Source of the DNA: Symsagittifera roscoffensis | Lineage: Eukaryota; Xenacoelomorpha; Acoela; Convolutidae | Reading direction: 5' to 3' | Assembly: GCF_963678635.1 (NCBI RefSeq) | Contig: NC_087068.1 | Coordinates: 7,435,027-7,499,026, forward strand | DNA length: 64,000 nt | Shown: one piece after another, positions 45,755 to 54,049 of the stretch | Position numbering within the stretch: the first letter of the stretch is position 1 | Layout: each line of letters opens with the position of its first letter | Program-made: the position numbers and the translations under genes | Notes under the pieces: generated by a model | The model's database searches: none | Told to the model about the DNA's origin: nothing | Seen by the model: the letters and a program-made list of their open reading frames with translations, nothing else

Positions 45755-47140
45755 CTACTCGTACAACCATGCAGTCATGTTAGCTCTGAACCATGGCATC
45801 AATCGTTTTCTTGCCCATATCTTCTTCACTTCCATCGGAATGTTTAGAACTTTGCACATTGTCTCAAAAAGATCTAAATCTTTTAAACAATCTAATTTCC
45901 GCAACTGTTCTCTCGTCGGTGCCTCCTGTCTGTTATTTTCTCTCACATGAGCTTCCAGCCATCGTATCGCCATCATAACTCCCACTATCACTATCGTTAC
46001 GGGCTGTGATGAATCTGGTAAACCCATGGAGAGCAGCTCTCCAGAGTCCCAGATCAACATCAGATTACTACGCTTGGGATACCACCAGGTCTGCAGCAAG
46101 CAGTGGCAAGGAAACTCGTCATGCGTCAACATGATGCTCCTCCAATTACGTTTTCCCGAAGCTTCCAGCAATGGTTCCACTTCCATCATCACTCGGTGGA
46201 CTTCATCATTCTCATCTACTGCATTGTAATCTGTGCCAGTTGATCCTCTCTGTTTCTGTCTCTCAAAGTCACTGAAGTTCCCACTCACACATCCCATGAA
46301 CTTCTTTCCTAGTATTAACTCCAATTCTTCTTTGGTTCTCTCTGGAACTGCTGAGAACATCTTACATAGTAACTCGTAAGACTTTTCAGACATTCTCGCC
46401 AATCTCACACACTTCGGCACTGAGAAGGCTTGATCCACGATCGTTCTTGTACTCTTCACGTCCACAGCCACGAAATGTACAGGGTATCTGCTCTTGCACA
46501 TTGGAGCCAACGTTGAACCCACCAAATATCGTGCTCCTGATGGTCTACAATAAGTCTCACTGTGTCTGATGTTCATTTCTGTCTCGATTGCTTCCCTCCA
46601 TTTCCCTATGTATTTCTGTTCAGTCTGCAGAACTCCTGGGAATACTTCTACACTGATGGCTGTGACCACCTCACGTTTCTGTTCCAGATTCAATAGTGAC
46701 TCTAAAGAACCAAACATGCTGTAGAATCCTAGTGCAGTCACTAGATTCACATCGGTTCCTCCATGGCAATCTGCTATCAATTCCATTTCTGTTCTAGATT
46801 TCATCACTACATTTCCAAACAATACCGTCAATTGCTTGTGTTGTTTCTCCAGGGTCTTCACACAGTCCAAACCTCCACAAACGTGACCCTCCAGTCCACA
46901 GACTTCCGCCAGACAGCTACCAGGTTTGACCCAGTCTTCTGGTCCCCAGCCAGGCAACTCCACTTTATCTTCTCCGTTGCTCTTAGAGGCTGTTATCATC
47001 ACATTATATATGATGTTGAGGTCACGCAGGTTACAGTCTGCATTCAGTTCCCTCTGTACGTCATGTGTCGCCCGTAATATTGAGTCAGCGTTGGGACTAG
47101 GACACCATGATGGCCTCATCAATTCCCACACTGTCATCAA
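45755..47140 (-). CDS. Cargo ORF fragment (461 aa), unknown
   Basis: Contains LPGWGPEDWVKPGSCLAEVC, Cys/Gly-rich GLEGHVCGGLDC and a mixed alpha/beta stretch (YPVHFVAVDVKSTRTIVD). I do not recognise a family. An in-frame TAG ends it; the same frame reopens at once into the next ORF. Confidence 0.5.
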   Translation of the reverse strand: MMTVWELMRPSWCPSPNADSILRATHDVQRELNADCNLRDLNIIYNVMITASKSNGEDKVELPGWGPEDWVKPGSCLAEVCGLEGHVCGGLDCVKTLEKQHKQLTVLFGNVVMKSRTEMELIADCHGGTDVNLVTALGFYSMFGSLESLLNLEQKREVVTAISVEVFPGVLQTEQKYIGKWREAIETEMNIRHSETYCRPSGARYLVGSTLAPMCKSRYPVHFVAVDVKSTRTIVDQAFSVPKCVRLARMSEKSYELLCKMFSAVPERTKEELELILGKKFMGCVSGNFSDFERQKQRGSTGTDYNAVDENDEVHRVMMEVEPLLEASGKRNWRSIMLTHDEFPCHCLLQTWWYPKRSNLMLIWDSGELLSMGLPDSSQPVTIVIVGVMMAIRWLEAHVRENNRQEAPTREQLRKLDCLKDLDLFETMCKVLNIPMEVKKIWARKRLMPWFRANMTAWLYE

Positions 47141-47148
47141 GCTCGTTC

Positions 47149-47406
47149 TCAGTAATATTCATCTGAGAATCCCAACCCAAACTCCACTCTTTTGTCGGAT
47201 TTTGGTACTGAAGGTGCAGTCACCTCTTCTTCCAAAACCAGTCCCAATTCGGCCTGTGGATTGTTAACGCTCTTAATCGTTACAATTCTGGACGTCCAGA
47301 ATCTTAGCAACACCGCCTGCTCATAATCGAAGAAGCAATTGCGTATGTCTTCACTCAGGAAAGGATTGTACGCGATCCCTATGATCCCGGATACGTAGCC
47401 ATACAA
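47149..47406 (-). CDS. Cargo ORF fragment (85 aa)
   Basis: Overlaps the end of the previous ORF in another frame (MYGYVSGIIGIAYNPFLSED), so it is probably its continuation after a frameshift. It ends at a stop just before the next fragment. Confidence 0.4.
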   Translation of the reverse strand: MYGYVSGIIGIAYNPFLSEDIRNCFFDYEQAVLLRFWTSRIVTIKSVNNPQAELGLVLEEEVTAPSVPKSDKRVEFGLGFSDEYY

Positions 47407-48227
47407 TTTCTTCTTGAGAATCTCCTGATTTCGTCTATCTTTTTCATGGGTTCCAACTCCTCAGGTTCTTTCATGTTCACCCTCATCGGTTTACTTTGCT
47501 GCATATCCAGCAGTGCTAGCAAGAATAAGGCTTTCGTTCGCTCATCGCCTTCCCTCAACATTTTAATACAAGTGTTTAATGCAGGTACTGAAATCTGCTC
47601 TATCAGGAATCGAATGAAACAGAGAGCGTCTCTCCGCTTCGCACACGCTACTGCTGCTCCCTCCTGGACTATCAGATCCCTCAGGTTCGTCATAAGGAAA
47701 ACCTTTTCCTCTTTTGATCTCTTCCTTTCTTCTGAGTCATATTCTTCGCGAGTCAGTCCCATCATGCACCAGGCGAACCTGAGTTGTAACTCTGTTCTTA
47801 CGTAAGGTACTGCCACGAGAGCATGTATCCTTGGCATAGTCCTCATTTCCTCTTCGAAATACCTCAACACTACTGCTTTCCATGGAAGGCTCACCAACTG
47901 CTCGATCGTTTCCGCCTGTATGTCAGACGACGCCAAAGTCCCGTACGCCTTCTGCTTGAGGGTGGTGCCTTGCAACATCGTTTCTAGATAACCCTCCATG
48001 GCTTTTTCGTCTTCCAGGGCCATTACATACCCTCTAGCCGAGTTTCGGTATTCCAACATCTCCATGTATCCACCGGTGGGTTCATCTATCGACACAGTCT
48101 CCGACACTGTCAGTCGGTTGTATTCCACTGGTGTTAGTTGTCCTACGACACTTCCCTTTCCATGATTCATGGGAGATGGCTTGAAGTCTTTCATTTTGCT
48201 CTCCCCACATTGGCTGAGTATTTCCAT
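47379..48227 (-). CDS. Cargo ORF (282 aa), helical, unknown
   Basis: Begins at ATG (MEILSQCGESKMKDF). Strongly helical with a segment LRDLIVQEGAAVACAKRRDALCFI. It is broken by a frameshift near 47.4 kb and seems to continue into the next entries as one former protein of roughly 900-950 residues. Confidence 0.5.
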   Translation of the reverse strand: MEILSQCGESKMKDFKPSPMNHGKGSVVGQLTPVEYNRLTVSETVSIDEPTGGYMEMLEYRNSARGYVMALEDEKAMEGYLETMLQGTTLKQKAYGTLASSDIQAETIEQLVSLPWKAVVLRYFEEEMRTMPRIHALVAVPYVRTELQLRFAWCMMGLTREEYDSEERKRSKEEKVFLMTNLRDLIVQEGAAVACAKRRDALCFIRFLIEQISVPALNTCIKMLREGDERTKALFLLALLDMQQSKPMRVNMKEPEELEPMKKIDEIRRFSRRNCMATYPGS

Positions 48228-48336
48228 TTCTAAGGTTGCTCCAGTCAGAGTGCGGTCACTCCCTTTGGATTTATGGATTTATAACCGGTTGACTTTGTCC
48301 CCGCCATGAGAATGGGTGGCACCATCGCTATATCAG

Positions 48337-49404
48337 TTAATATTCTATCTGTGCCAGACAATTGATAATCACCTTGCCCAAATCCATGACCTCCTCCATC
48401 CGTTTCCTTTTCGCTGAGTTACCAGCTTTTATCGATATTTCTGAATCCACCTTCGTCTTTCCAACTCTCCTCGGCATCACTCTGCTGCCTAACTTCATTT
48501 TCATCGCATTGATTTTATCAATCACCATTTTTGATCGCATCGTCCCTCTCCTGGTTCTTGGCAGATACACCACCTCTCCTTCATCGTCCTGCGGTGTCAT
48601 CTTGATGGGAGAATTCGCTTCACTCTCATCAGTGGCTGAGTCGATCAACAACTCACTCAGTCTCCCCTCACACTCATCAAGCTTGTCAAGTACTTCTCTC
48701 ATCAAGGGTTGATTGAGACCTGTTTTGAGGATGAACTGGGTCCCATAGCTCTGAATCACGGTCCAGACTTCTTCCATAAACGCCACTCTGTCCAGTTTGC
48801 ATCCCGTCCTACTCTCGTGGTCGCGGTGATGTACTTCCCATTCTTCTTCGGGCAGCGTTCCCAAGAAAGGTACTCTGGCTGAGGCCTCTATTCTTCTCCT
48901 CCTAGGTGATTCCATGAGGATTCTCTGGTCGTTATTTCTTGAATTGCCAGGAGAGCTGCTCTCCGGCAAATTCCGTTTCATTTCCATAAAGGCTGACGGA
49001 GGCTCCAGTGTCGAGATGCCTTCATCCGCTCGCTCAGTCGTTTCCAACGTATCTGCATTATTCTCAAGATCACTGAAGATATTGAAATCCAGGCTGGATG
49101 TTCCTCCTGTCGATGCCCTGTCGTCTTCCCCACCAGCTTGATCTTGTTGCATGGGTTCTTCGGTTTGACGGCTTCCTCCCTGTCCGTCTTCTCCTTCTGA
49201 CTTATCCTTGTCCGAGCTCGATGGTCCTTTTTCATCATTGTCGGCTTCTTCCGGGAATCTCGGTATAAGCAATGTACCGGCCGATTTATCTTCCTCTTCT
49301 CCATGGACCACTTTGATTTCTTCGCAGCCGAAGGGTGCTAGGAAGGTTCTCGTCTGCAGTATTCCTCCCACTTTAGTATTCCATCCCACGGAAGTGATCG
49401 TCAA
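48337..49404 (-). CDS. Cargo ORF (355 aa), acidic, unknown
   Basis: Starts in the frame after a break near 49.4 kb. The short bridging frame MSEDLLFAKISEPELTV lies between the 1307-aa ORF and this one, so they may be one reading unit broken by a frameshift. The N-terminal half is Glu/Asp/Ser-rich; the C-terminal half is helical and basic (RTRRGTMRSKMVIDKI). No family recognised. Confidence 0.5.
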   Translation of the reverse strand: MTITSVGWNTKVGGILQTRTFLAPFGCEEIKVVHGEEEDKSAGTLLIPRFPEEADNDEKGPSSSDKDKSEGEDGQGGSRQTEEPMQQDQAGGEDDRASTGGTSSLDFNIFSDLENNADTLETTERADEGISTLEPPSAFMEMKRNLPESSSPGNSRNNDQRILMESPRRRRIEASARVPFLGTLPEEEWEVHHRDHESRTGCKLDRVAFMEEVWTVIQSYGTQFILKTGLNQPLMREVLDKLDECEGRLSELLIDSATDESEANSPIKMTPQDDEGEVVYLPRTRRGTMRSKMVIDKINAMKMKLGSRVMPRRVGKTKVDSEISIKAGNSAKRKRMEEVMDLGKVIINCLAQIEY

Positions 49405-49489
49405 AATTGATGACTGTCAACTCTGGCTCCGATATTTTCGCAAATAACAGGTCTTCACTCATGAGCTCCCGCAATGTGTGCTGCTCACA

Positions 49490-52400
49490 TCAGTTCAGCG
49501 TACTAAAGTCCACTGCCGATATGAGGTTCAGGTGTAGCACCGACCTCCTATATGCTTCCACTTTAACGTCAGGGAACGCAAACGTGATTGCTGGTCCATA
49601 GATCACCGTTACAAACTCCGTGAATCCTCTGATCAGCGCCAAGGGATAGGTTCTCATAGCCAAGCTCAGATCGGTTAACAGCGGCATGCCTCCAACATGT
49701 CGTCTAACATCTTCCTCTCTTTCAATCGTCTCGTCTTCTCCCGTTCCAAAGCGATTTTGTTGTAAGAGATACTGGATAAGAGTGTGTCTCAGGTCTTTTA
49801 TCTTGTTCCACGAGTCCGTGGATTTCTTCATATCCAAGTTCCTCACTCTCTCTCTCATCTGCTCTGGACAACGTGCCAGTTTCATCAGTCCTCCCAAGTT
49901 TCCGTGGGTAATTGCAATCAATGTCAGAAGTCCGTCTAGCCGCAGGTTCTGGATTCCATCGGTGAGCAGTATCGCCGGTCCCTTCACGAAACTCTCTGCT
50001 CCAAATGTCACGAACAAGGCTATTAGTTCCACTATCGATACTTCCACTACTGCTTGGAGGAATTCTTTTATCAAGTAGTGCGAGACTTTCGGATAAACTT
50101 TTGCCAAGAAGGACGCGGTCCATCCGGCTCCCAACCCTTCTAGCATGCTGTCTGTCCTTTCAAAACCCTCCTGTCTTTTCATTTCCTGGGTCCAGAAAGT
50201 TTCCAGAGTAATCTGACACATTCTGTTTACAAACTCAGCAGTCTTTTCTCCGGCATTTTCCGCCAGGTTCACCTCCTTCAACAAGTAGGCATGCATCTTC
50301 GTGATCATCACGGGGCCTTGCTCAAAAGCATCTGCACCCAATGCCGCTACTCTAGGGTTCAGGTGTAGCCACTGGTTGGCTTCCGGTTTGGTTCTCAGAA
50401 TCATCGCCTCCAGATGAGCTCTTGTCTCCAGTGAATTTTTCCTTCTTGTGTCTTCACCTGCCACTTCCATTGCTCGGAACCATAAGTCGTTGGACATTGC
50501 CGCGATCACTCGATGGTCGTCGTCTATTCCCGGTTTCAGTTTGAGTTGTCGACTGAAATTGGACAGTTCCAACCCCAGCACTTCGTCCAACACTAACATG
50601 TGTAGCGCGTGGTCCTTGAATCCTCTCATCGCGTTTGAGATATCTGACCTCAGGTTCTCCATTTCTATCAGGCGATTCGGGGCTGATATGATCACATCAT
50701 ATTTTCCTTCCGAGAGCAAGGCCACAATTGCATACACGAATTTCAGTCCATCCGGGAGATGTGTATATCCCGGAGACAACGCGAATACTACTCTCAATGC
50801 CACTTTACTGAATGACCCCTCCTTCGTTGCATCCACCACTTCACCCATCGACTCAAGGATGTCTTTTATCACTGGCCATACTGCGTTCTCTGCTGTTGTA
50901 GGATCTCTGAGTCTGCTCAGAAAACCTCTACTGTGTAGATGGTCATTGATGCCAGCAAACACAATCGTAATTGGATTCATGTCCGTCTGCCTTTGTACCC
51001 CTATAGCCAAAGATACTGATTGTAGTAGGTCCAGGTCGACCGCTGCCAACATTATGACGTCCGGCCAAAACAAAGACTTGGAAGTGTACACGAACTCTGA
51101 ATTCGCTACTACCATAATCTTGGCCTTCCTCATCTCTGCTTTGTCATAGGCGGCGAAGATGGTTTCATCTTTCTTTATCGCTGTGAATCCGCCATATCTC
51201 TGGGCATCACCATCTTGGTTCACTAGTTTTGGGTACACTCTTTCCTTCACATGACCAGGTGGTGTCGTCAGCTGCCTGAATATCTTCACGTGTTGTCCAA
51301 TCGGCGCTCTCGTCGTCAGGAATCTTCCTGGTCTCTCTGCACGATTCCCCTCATCATGGTTCAATCTCACATCTTGCAACGGTCTCGCATTCACTGGTCC
51401 CATCGTGTTCTTAGAGGGCAGTCCCTCCAAGTTAGCAAATCTCAAGGCCGTCGTGGAGCTGAAATTTATGCTAGCGGCTATCAACCAGTCTATACCGGTT
51501 ATCGAGTACAATCTGCTGACGGATAGCATCGCTCCATTCAGCATCCTCCTTGCATCTTCGATGAAGCTTACTCTCTGGAGATCCAGCTTCATTAGTTCGT
51601 CTGTGTATTTATGCCAGGGAGACGGTATGGGTCTCGACCACATCAATGAGCCTCTACTTGGTCTCTCCTCTCGACTGGTACTCGTCGTCTCCGATCTAGT
51701 GTCCGATCTAGATGTGCCTGCTGTCTCTTCGATTGGGTTGACAGGTCCTATTCTTCTCCTAGGATGAATAGTCCTCCTCATCGGTGCTTCTCCCAATCGA
51801 TCCTGTACGTCTGTTCTTCGACCTGGTTCGCTGGAGCTTTGTTGCCTGTAGTTCGTGACGGCCGGGACCGTACCCAAGCGTGTTTCTAAGCTAGGAGGCA
51901 CAAAGGTGGTAATCACCGCGTCACTCACTGTTCCTTCTTCCTTCAGCACTCCTGTGTCAAAGAGTTCTGCTTCCAGCTCGTCCAACCGCTCTTGGAAGAC
52001 TCGATTCAACCAAGCTTGTCCTTCAATACTGTCGATGTCCATGAGGATCATTCTTCCGGCATTTCGACTTGCTTGGTTCCTCAAGATGTTGTTCCATCTT
52101 ACGACTCCCTCGTTGTGCCTTCTTCCTGAGGCTGTCAGGCTTCTCGTATTCATTGGCACAGTGCAAACGGTCAGTACCGCGCAACTGAATTTCTGCCAGA
52201 GGGTAGTAAACAAACACACCATGATTGACTCCCATAGTGCTTCCTGCTCGTCAGAACCTCTGGAGATGTCATTCGTCCCAACTAAGATCATCACATTGGG
52301 AATCCTCCCTGAATTCATCAGTTCCACCATCCGATATAACTGGGCTATCGTCGCTCCTCCAAAGGCCATCACCGTGGTGACCCACGAGGTCCTCAAATTC

Positions 52401-53413
52401 GACAGCACTCTGACCAAGCTGTCTCCCAATATCAGATGAGATGTCCCGTGTGGTGGTTGCTGCAGGTTTACAGCCGGGCTCCAGGTAGCTCGATTGAAGC
52501 AGGCCCTCGGATCTGTCTCCGGAACTCCCGTGAAATTATATTTCAACTGATTATTCTTCTGCACGTCTATTATGCGAGACACTTTCTTCGCTGGCATCTT
52601 TCGTACTTTCCTCTCTGGGATTCTCGAGCTCCCCATGAGTGGTGTCACGTTACTTATCCCTTGTCTGATCACGGTCTGGGAGAGTTGTACTCTGTCCGTA
52701 TCGTCAATCGTTCCATAGGGTGCAGTCACCCCGGAACCTGGCGCATTCTTGTTAGCGACCAGTCGTCCCGCTGTCTCTATCAGTTTCCTCACTGTCTGTT
52801 CTACGACGGGGTCACCCAAGGTGTCACTAGGATCCGGGATTGTTACTCGATTTGTCTCTACTGGAGGTCGTGTCTCCGTTGTTTGACTCATTTCTCTAGG
52901 CGTCAAGAGCTCCATCGGGGACTGCCCACGAGGAATATCCCTTGCAGGTATCACTTTCTCCACTGCCGTTGTCAACGCCATCTGATCCGATCGCTCTTTG
53001 TATTCCTGCCTTAAGCGCTCAATCTCTTGACCCTGCTTTTTGTTGAAGTCTTCAAACAACTTTCTCCACATGTCCCGATCTTCCTCCATCTGGAGCATGC
53101 TTCTGGTCATCTCGTCCAGCTCCTTTTTTGTACTTCTCAGTTTTTCGTTCATCTCATCCAGACCTTGCATGGTTTGGTTCGTCTGAACTTCCTGTCCTAC
53201 TTTCGCCCTTTTTGGTGGCACAGCTGCTCTCAGTGGTGAACCAGACGAGGTCGCCTCGCTGTTCATCTCCCGATGCATTCTCGTCAGCCCAGGTTTGGGC
53301 TTGGAGGGCATTGGCATCTCACCTGGTTGGTAAGTCCTAGAACTTCCCAATCCAGGCTCATTCGCCAAGTCACTCCCTGAGAGAGCCCCGTTTCTCCACC
53401 TCATCACTCTCAT
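49490..53413 (-). CDS. 1307-aa cargo protein with SGNH-hydrolase-like domain
   Basis: Intact ORF. Residues 80-145 are a coiled coil. Residues about 325-475 resemble an SGNH/GDSL hydrolase: HLILGDSLVRVL (Ser332 in block I), FGGATI (block II), MILVGTND (Gly-x-Asn-Asp, 379-382, block III). I do not see a clear block V Asp-x-x-His. A second, degenerate block lies at about 762-900: KIMVVANSEF where block I would be and TIVFAGINDH (GIND, 822-825) in place of block III. The remaining 400 residues are helical with no recognised family. SGNH enzymes are esterases or lipases; some CR1-type LINE ORF1 proteins also carry an esterase domain. Confidence 0.7.
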   Translation of the reverse strand: MRVMRWRNGALSGSDLANEPGLGSSRTYQPGEMPMPSKPKPGLTRMHREMNSEATSSGSPLRAAVPPKRAKVGQEVQTNQTMQGLDEMNEKLRSTKKELDEMTRSMLQMEEDRDMWRKLFEDFNKKQGQEIERLRQEYKERSDQMALTTAVEKVIPARDIPRGQSPMELLTPREMSQTTETRPPVETNRVTIPDPSDTLGDPVVEQTVRKLIETAGRLVANKNAPGSGVTAPYGTIDDTDRVQLSQTVIRQGISNVTPLMGSSRIPERKVRKMPAKKVSRIIDVQKNNQLKYNFTGVPETDPRACFNRATWSPAVNLQQPPHGTSHLILGDSLVRVLSNLRTSWVTTVMAFGGATIAQLYRMVELMNSGRIPNVMILVGTNDISRGSDEQEALWESIMVCLFTTLWQKFSCAVLTVCTVPMNTRSLTASGRRHNEGVVRWNNILRNQASRNAGRMILMDIDSIEGQAWLNRVFQERLDELEAELFDTGVLKEEGTVSDAVITTFVPPSLETRLGTVPAVTNYRQQSSSEPGRRTDVQDRLGEAPMRRTIHPRRRIGPVNPIEETAGTSRSDTRSETTSTSREERPSRGSLMWSRPIPSPWHKYTDELMKLDLQRVSFIEDARRMLNGAMLSVSRLYSITGIDWLIAASINFSSTTALRFANLEGLPSKNTMGPVNARPLQDVRLNHDEGNRAERPGRFLTTRAPIGQHVKIFRQLTTPPGHVKERVYPKLVNQDGDAQRYGGFTAIKKDETIFAAYDKAEMRKAKIMVVANSEFVYTSKSLFWPDVIMLAAVDLDLLQSVSLAIGVQRQTDMNPITIVFAGINDHLHSRGFLSRLRDPTTAENAVWPVIKDILESMGEVVDATKEGSFSKVALRVVFALSPGYTHLPDGLKFVYAIVALLSEGKYDVIISAPNRLIEMENLRSDISNAMRGFKDHALHMLVLDEVLGLELSNFSRQLKLKPGIDDDHRVIAAMSNDLWFRAMEVAGEDTRRKNSLETRAHLEAMILRTKPEANQWLHLNPRVAALGADAFEQGPVMITKMHAYLLKEVNLAENAGEKTAEFVNRMCQITLETFWTQEMKRQEGFERTDSMLEGLGAGWTASFLAKVYPKVSHYLIKEFLQAVVEVSIVELIALFVTFGAESFVKGPAILLTDGIQNLRLDGLLTLIAITHGNLGGLMKLARCPEQMRERVRNLDMKKSTDSWNKIKDLRHTLIQYLLQQNRFGTGEDETIEREEDVRRHVGGMPLLTDLSLAMRTYPLALIRGFTEFVTVIYGPAITFAFPDVKVEAYRRSVLHLNLISAVDFSTLN

Positions 53414-53649
53414 GTTCGGCGGTCTAGTACTCCTCTTTCTGCATATGCTGCCATCAACAGGACTTCCGTGGGGCGGTCCCCACGGTTGTCGTGCCCCAAG
53501 ATGTTGATCAGGGCGGTCAGCAACATGACTACCTCTGGGTCCTCCAGAGCGAAGTCTCGATCGATCAGCCGACGATAGATCGCATCTATCATCGGTCCTA
53601 CATATGCCTCTGCCAGGTCCATCAATTCATCCAAGTTGAAGTTGTCCAT
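53410..53649 (-). CDS. Small cargo ORF (79 aa)
   Basis: Starts at ATG (MDNFNLDELMDLAEAYVG) and is largely helical and acidic. Its TGA overlaps the ATG of the next ORF in an ATGA arrangement. That suggests either coupled translation or a former fusion split by a frameshift. No family recognised. Confidence 0.55.
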   Translation of the reverse strand: MDNFNLDELMDLAEAYVGPMIDAIYRRLIDRDFALEDPEVVMLLTALINILGHDNRGDRPTEVLLMAAYAERGVLDRRT

Positions 53650-54049
53650 TCTATTCTTTCAAGTTTGATTTGATTCGATTCGATATTTGACTCAAGTGAG
53701 TTATTAAATGATCAATCAGGATCTAGCAAAGAAGTCACAAATATCACACTTGTCTGTTTCACCTTAACATATATCGTTAAAATTTGCTTCAAAACAGTTC
53801 AGATAAAAAGATATTTATCCTAAAATTTATTCAAATCAATTGGTTTCTAAAATTTTGGAATTCGACCTAAGATTGGACAGTCCAAACTTTGGATCTATTC
53901 CCAAGATCGTCATTTAGTTGTTCATGGTCACTAACCCCTACTTACCCATGATCTTAATAACCATAACATAACATAACATAACATAACATAACATAACACA
54001 CATTTTACGTACAACTTAGTCTTTGGCCTAACACTCTCTCGCACATCAC
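53650..54049. other. Non-coding gap between pol-macro and cargo ORFs, with (ATAAC)n
   Basis: A 400-base AT-rich gap in an otherwise packed element. It includes about eight copies of a pentanucleotide (AACAT) at 53961-54000. It could hold an internal promoter or splice acceptor for the cargo genes; no specific signal is proven. Confidence 0.5.

Noticed and set aside
49490-53413. Envelope gene of a retrovirus-like element
   Set aside because: The position after pol suggested it, but there is no signal peptide, no transmembrane segment and no furin-like site that I can see; the SGNH motifs fit better.
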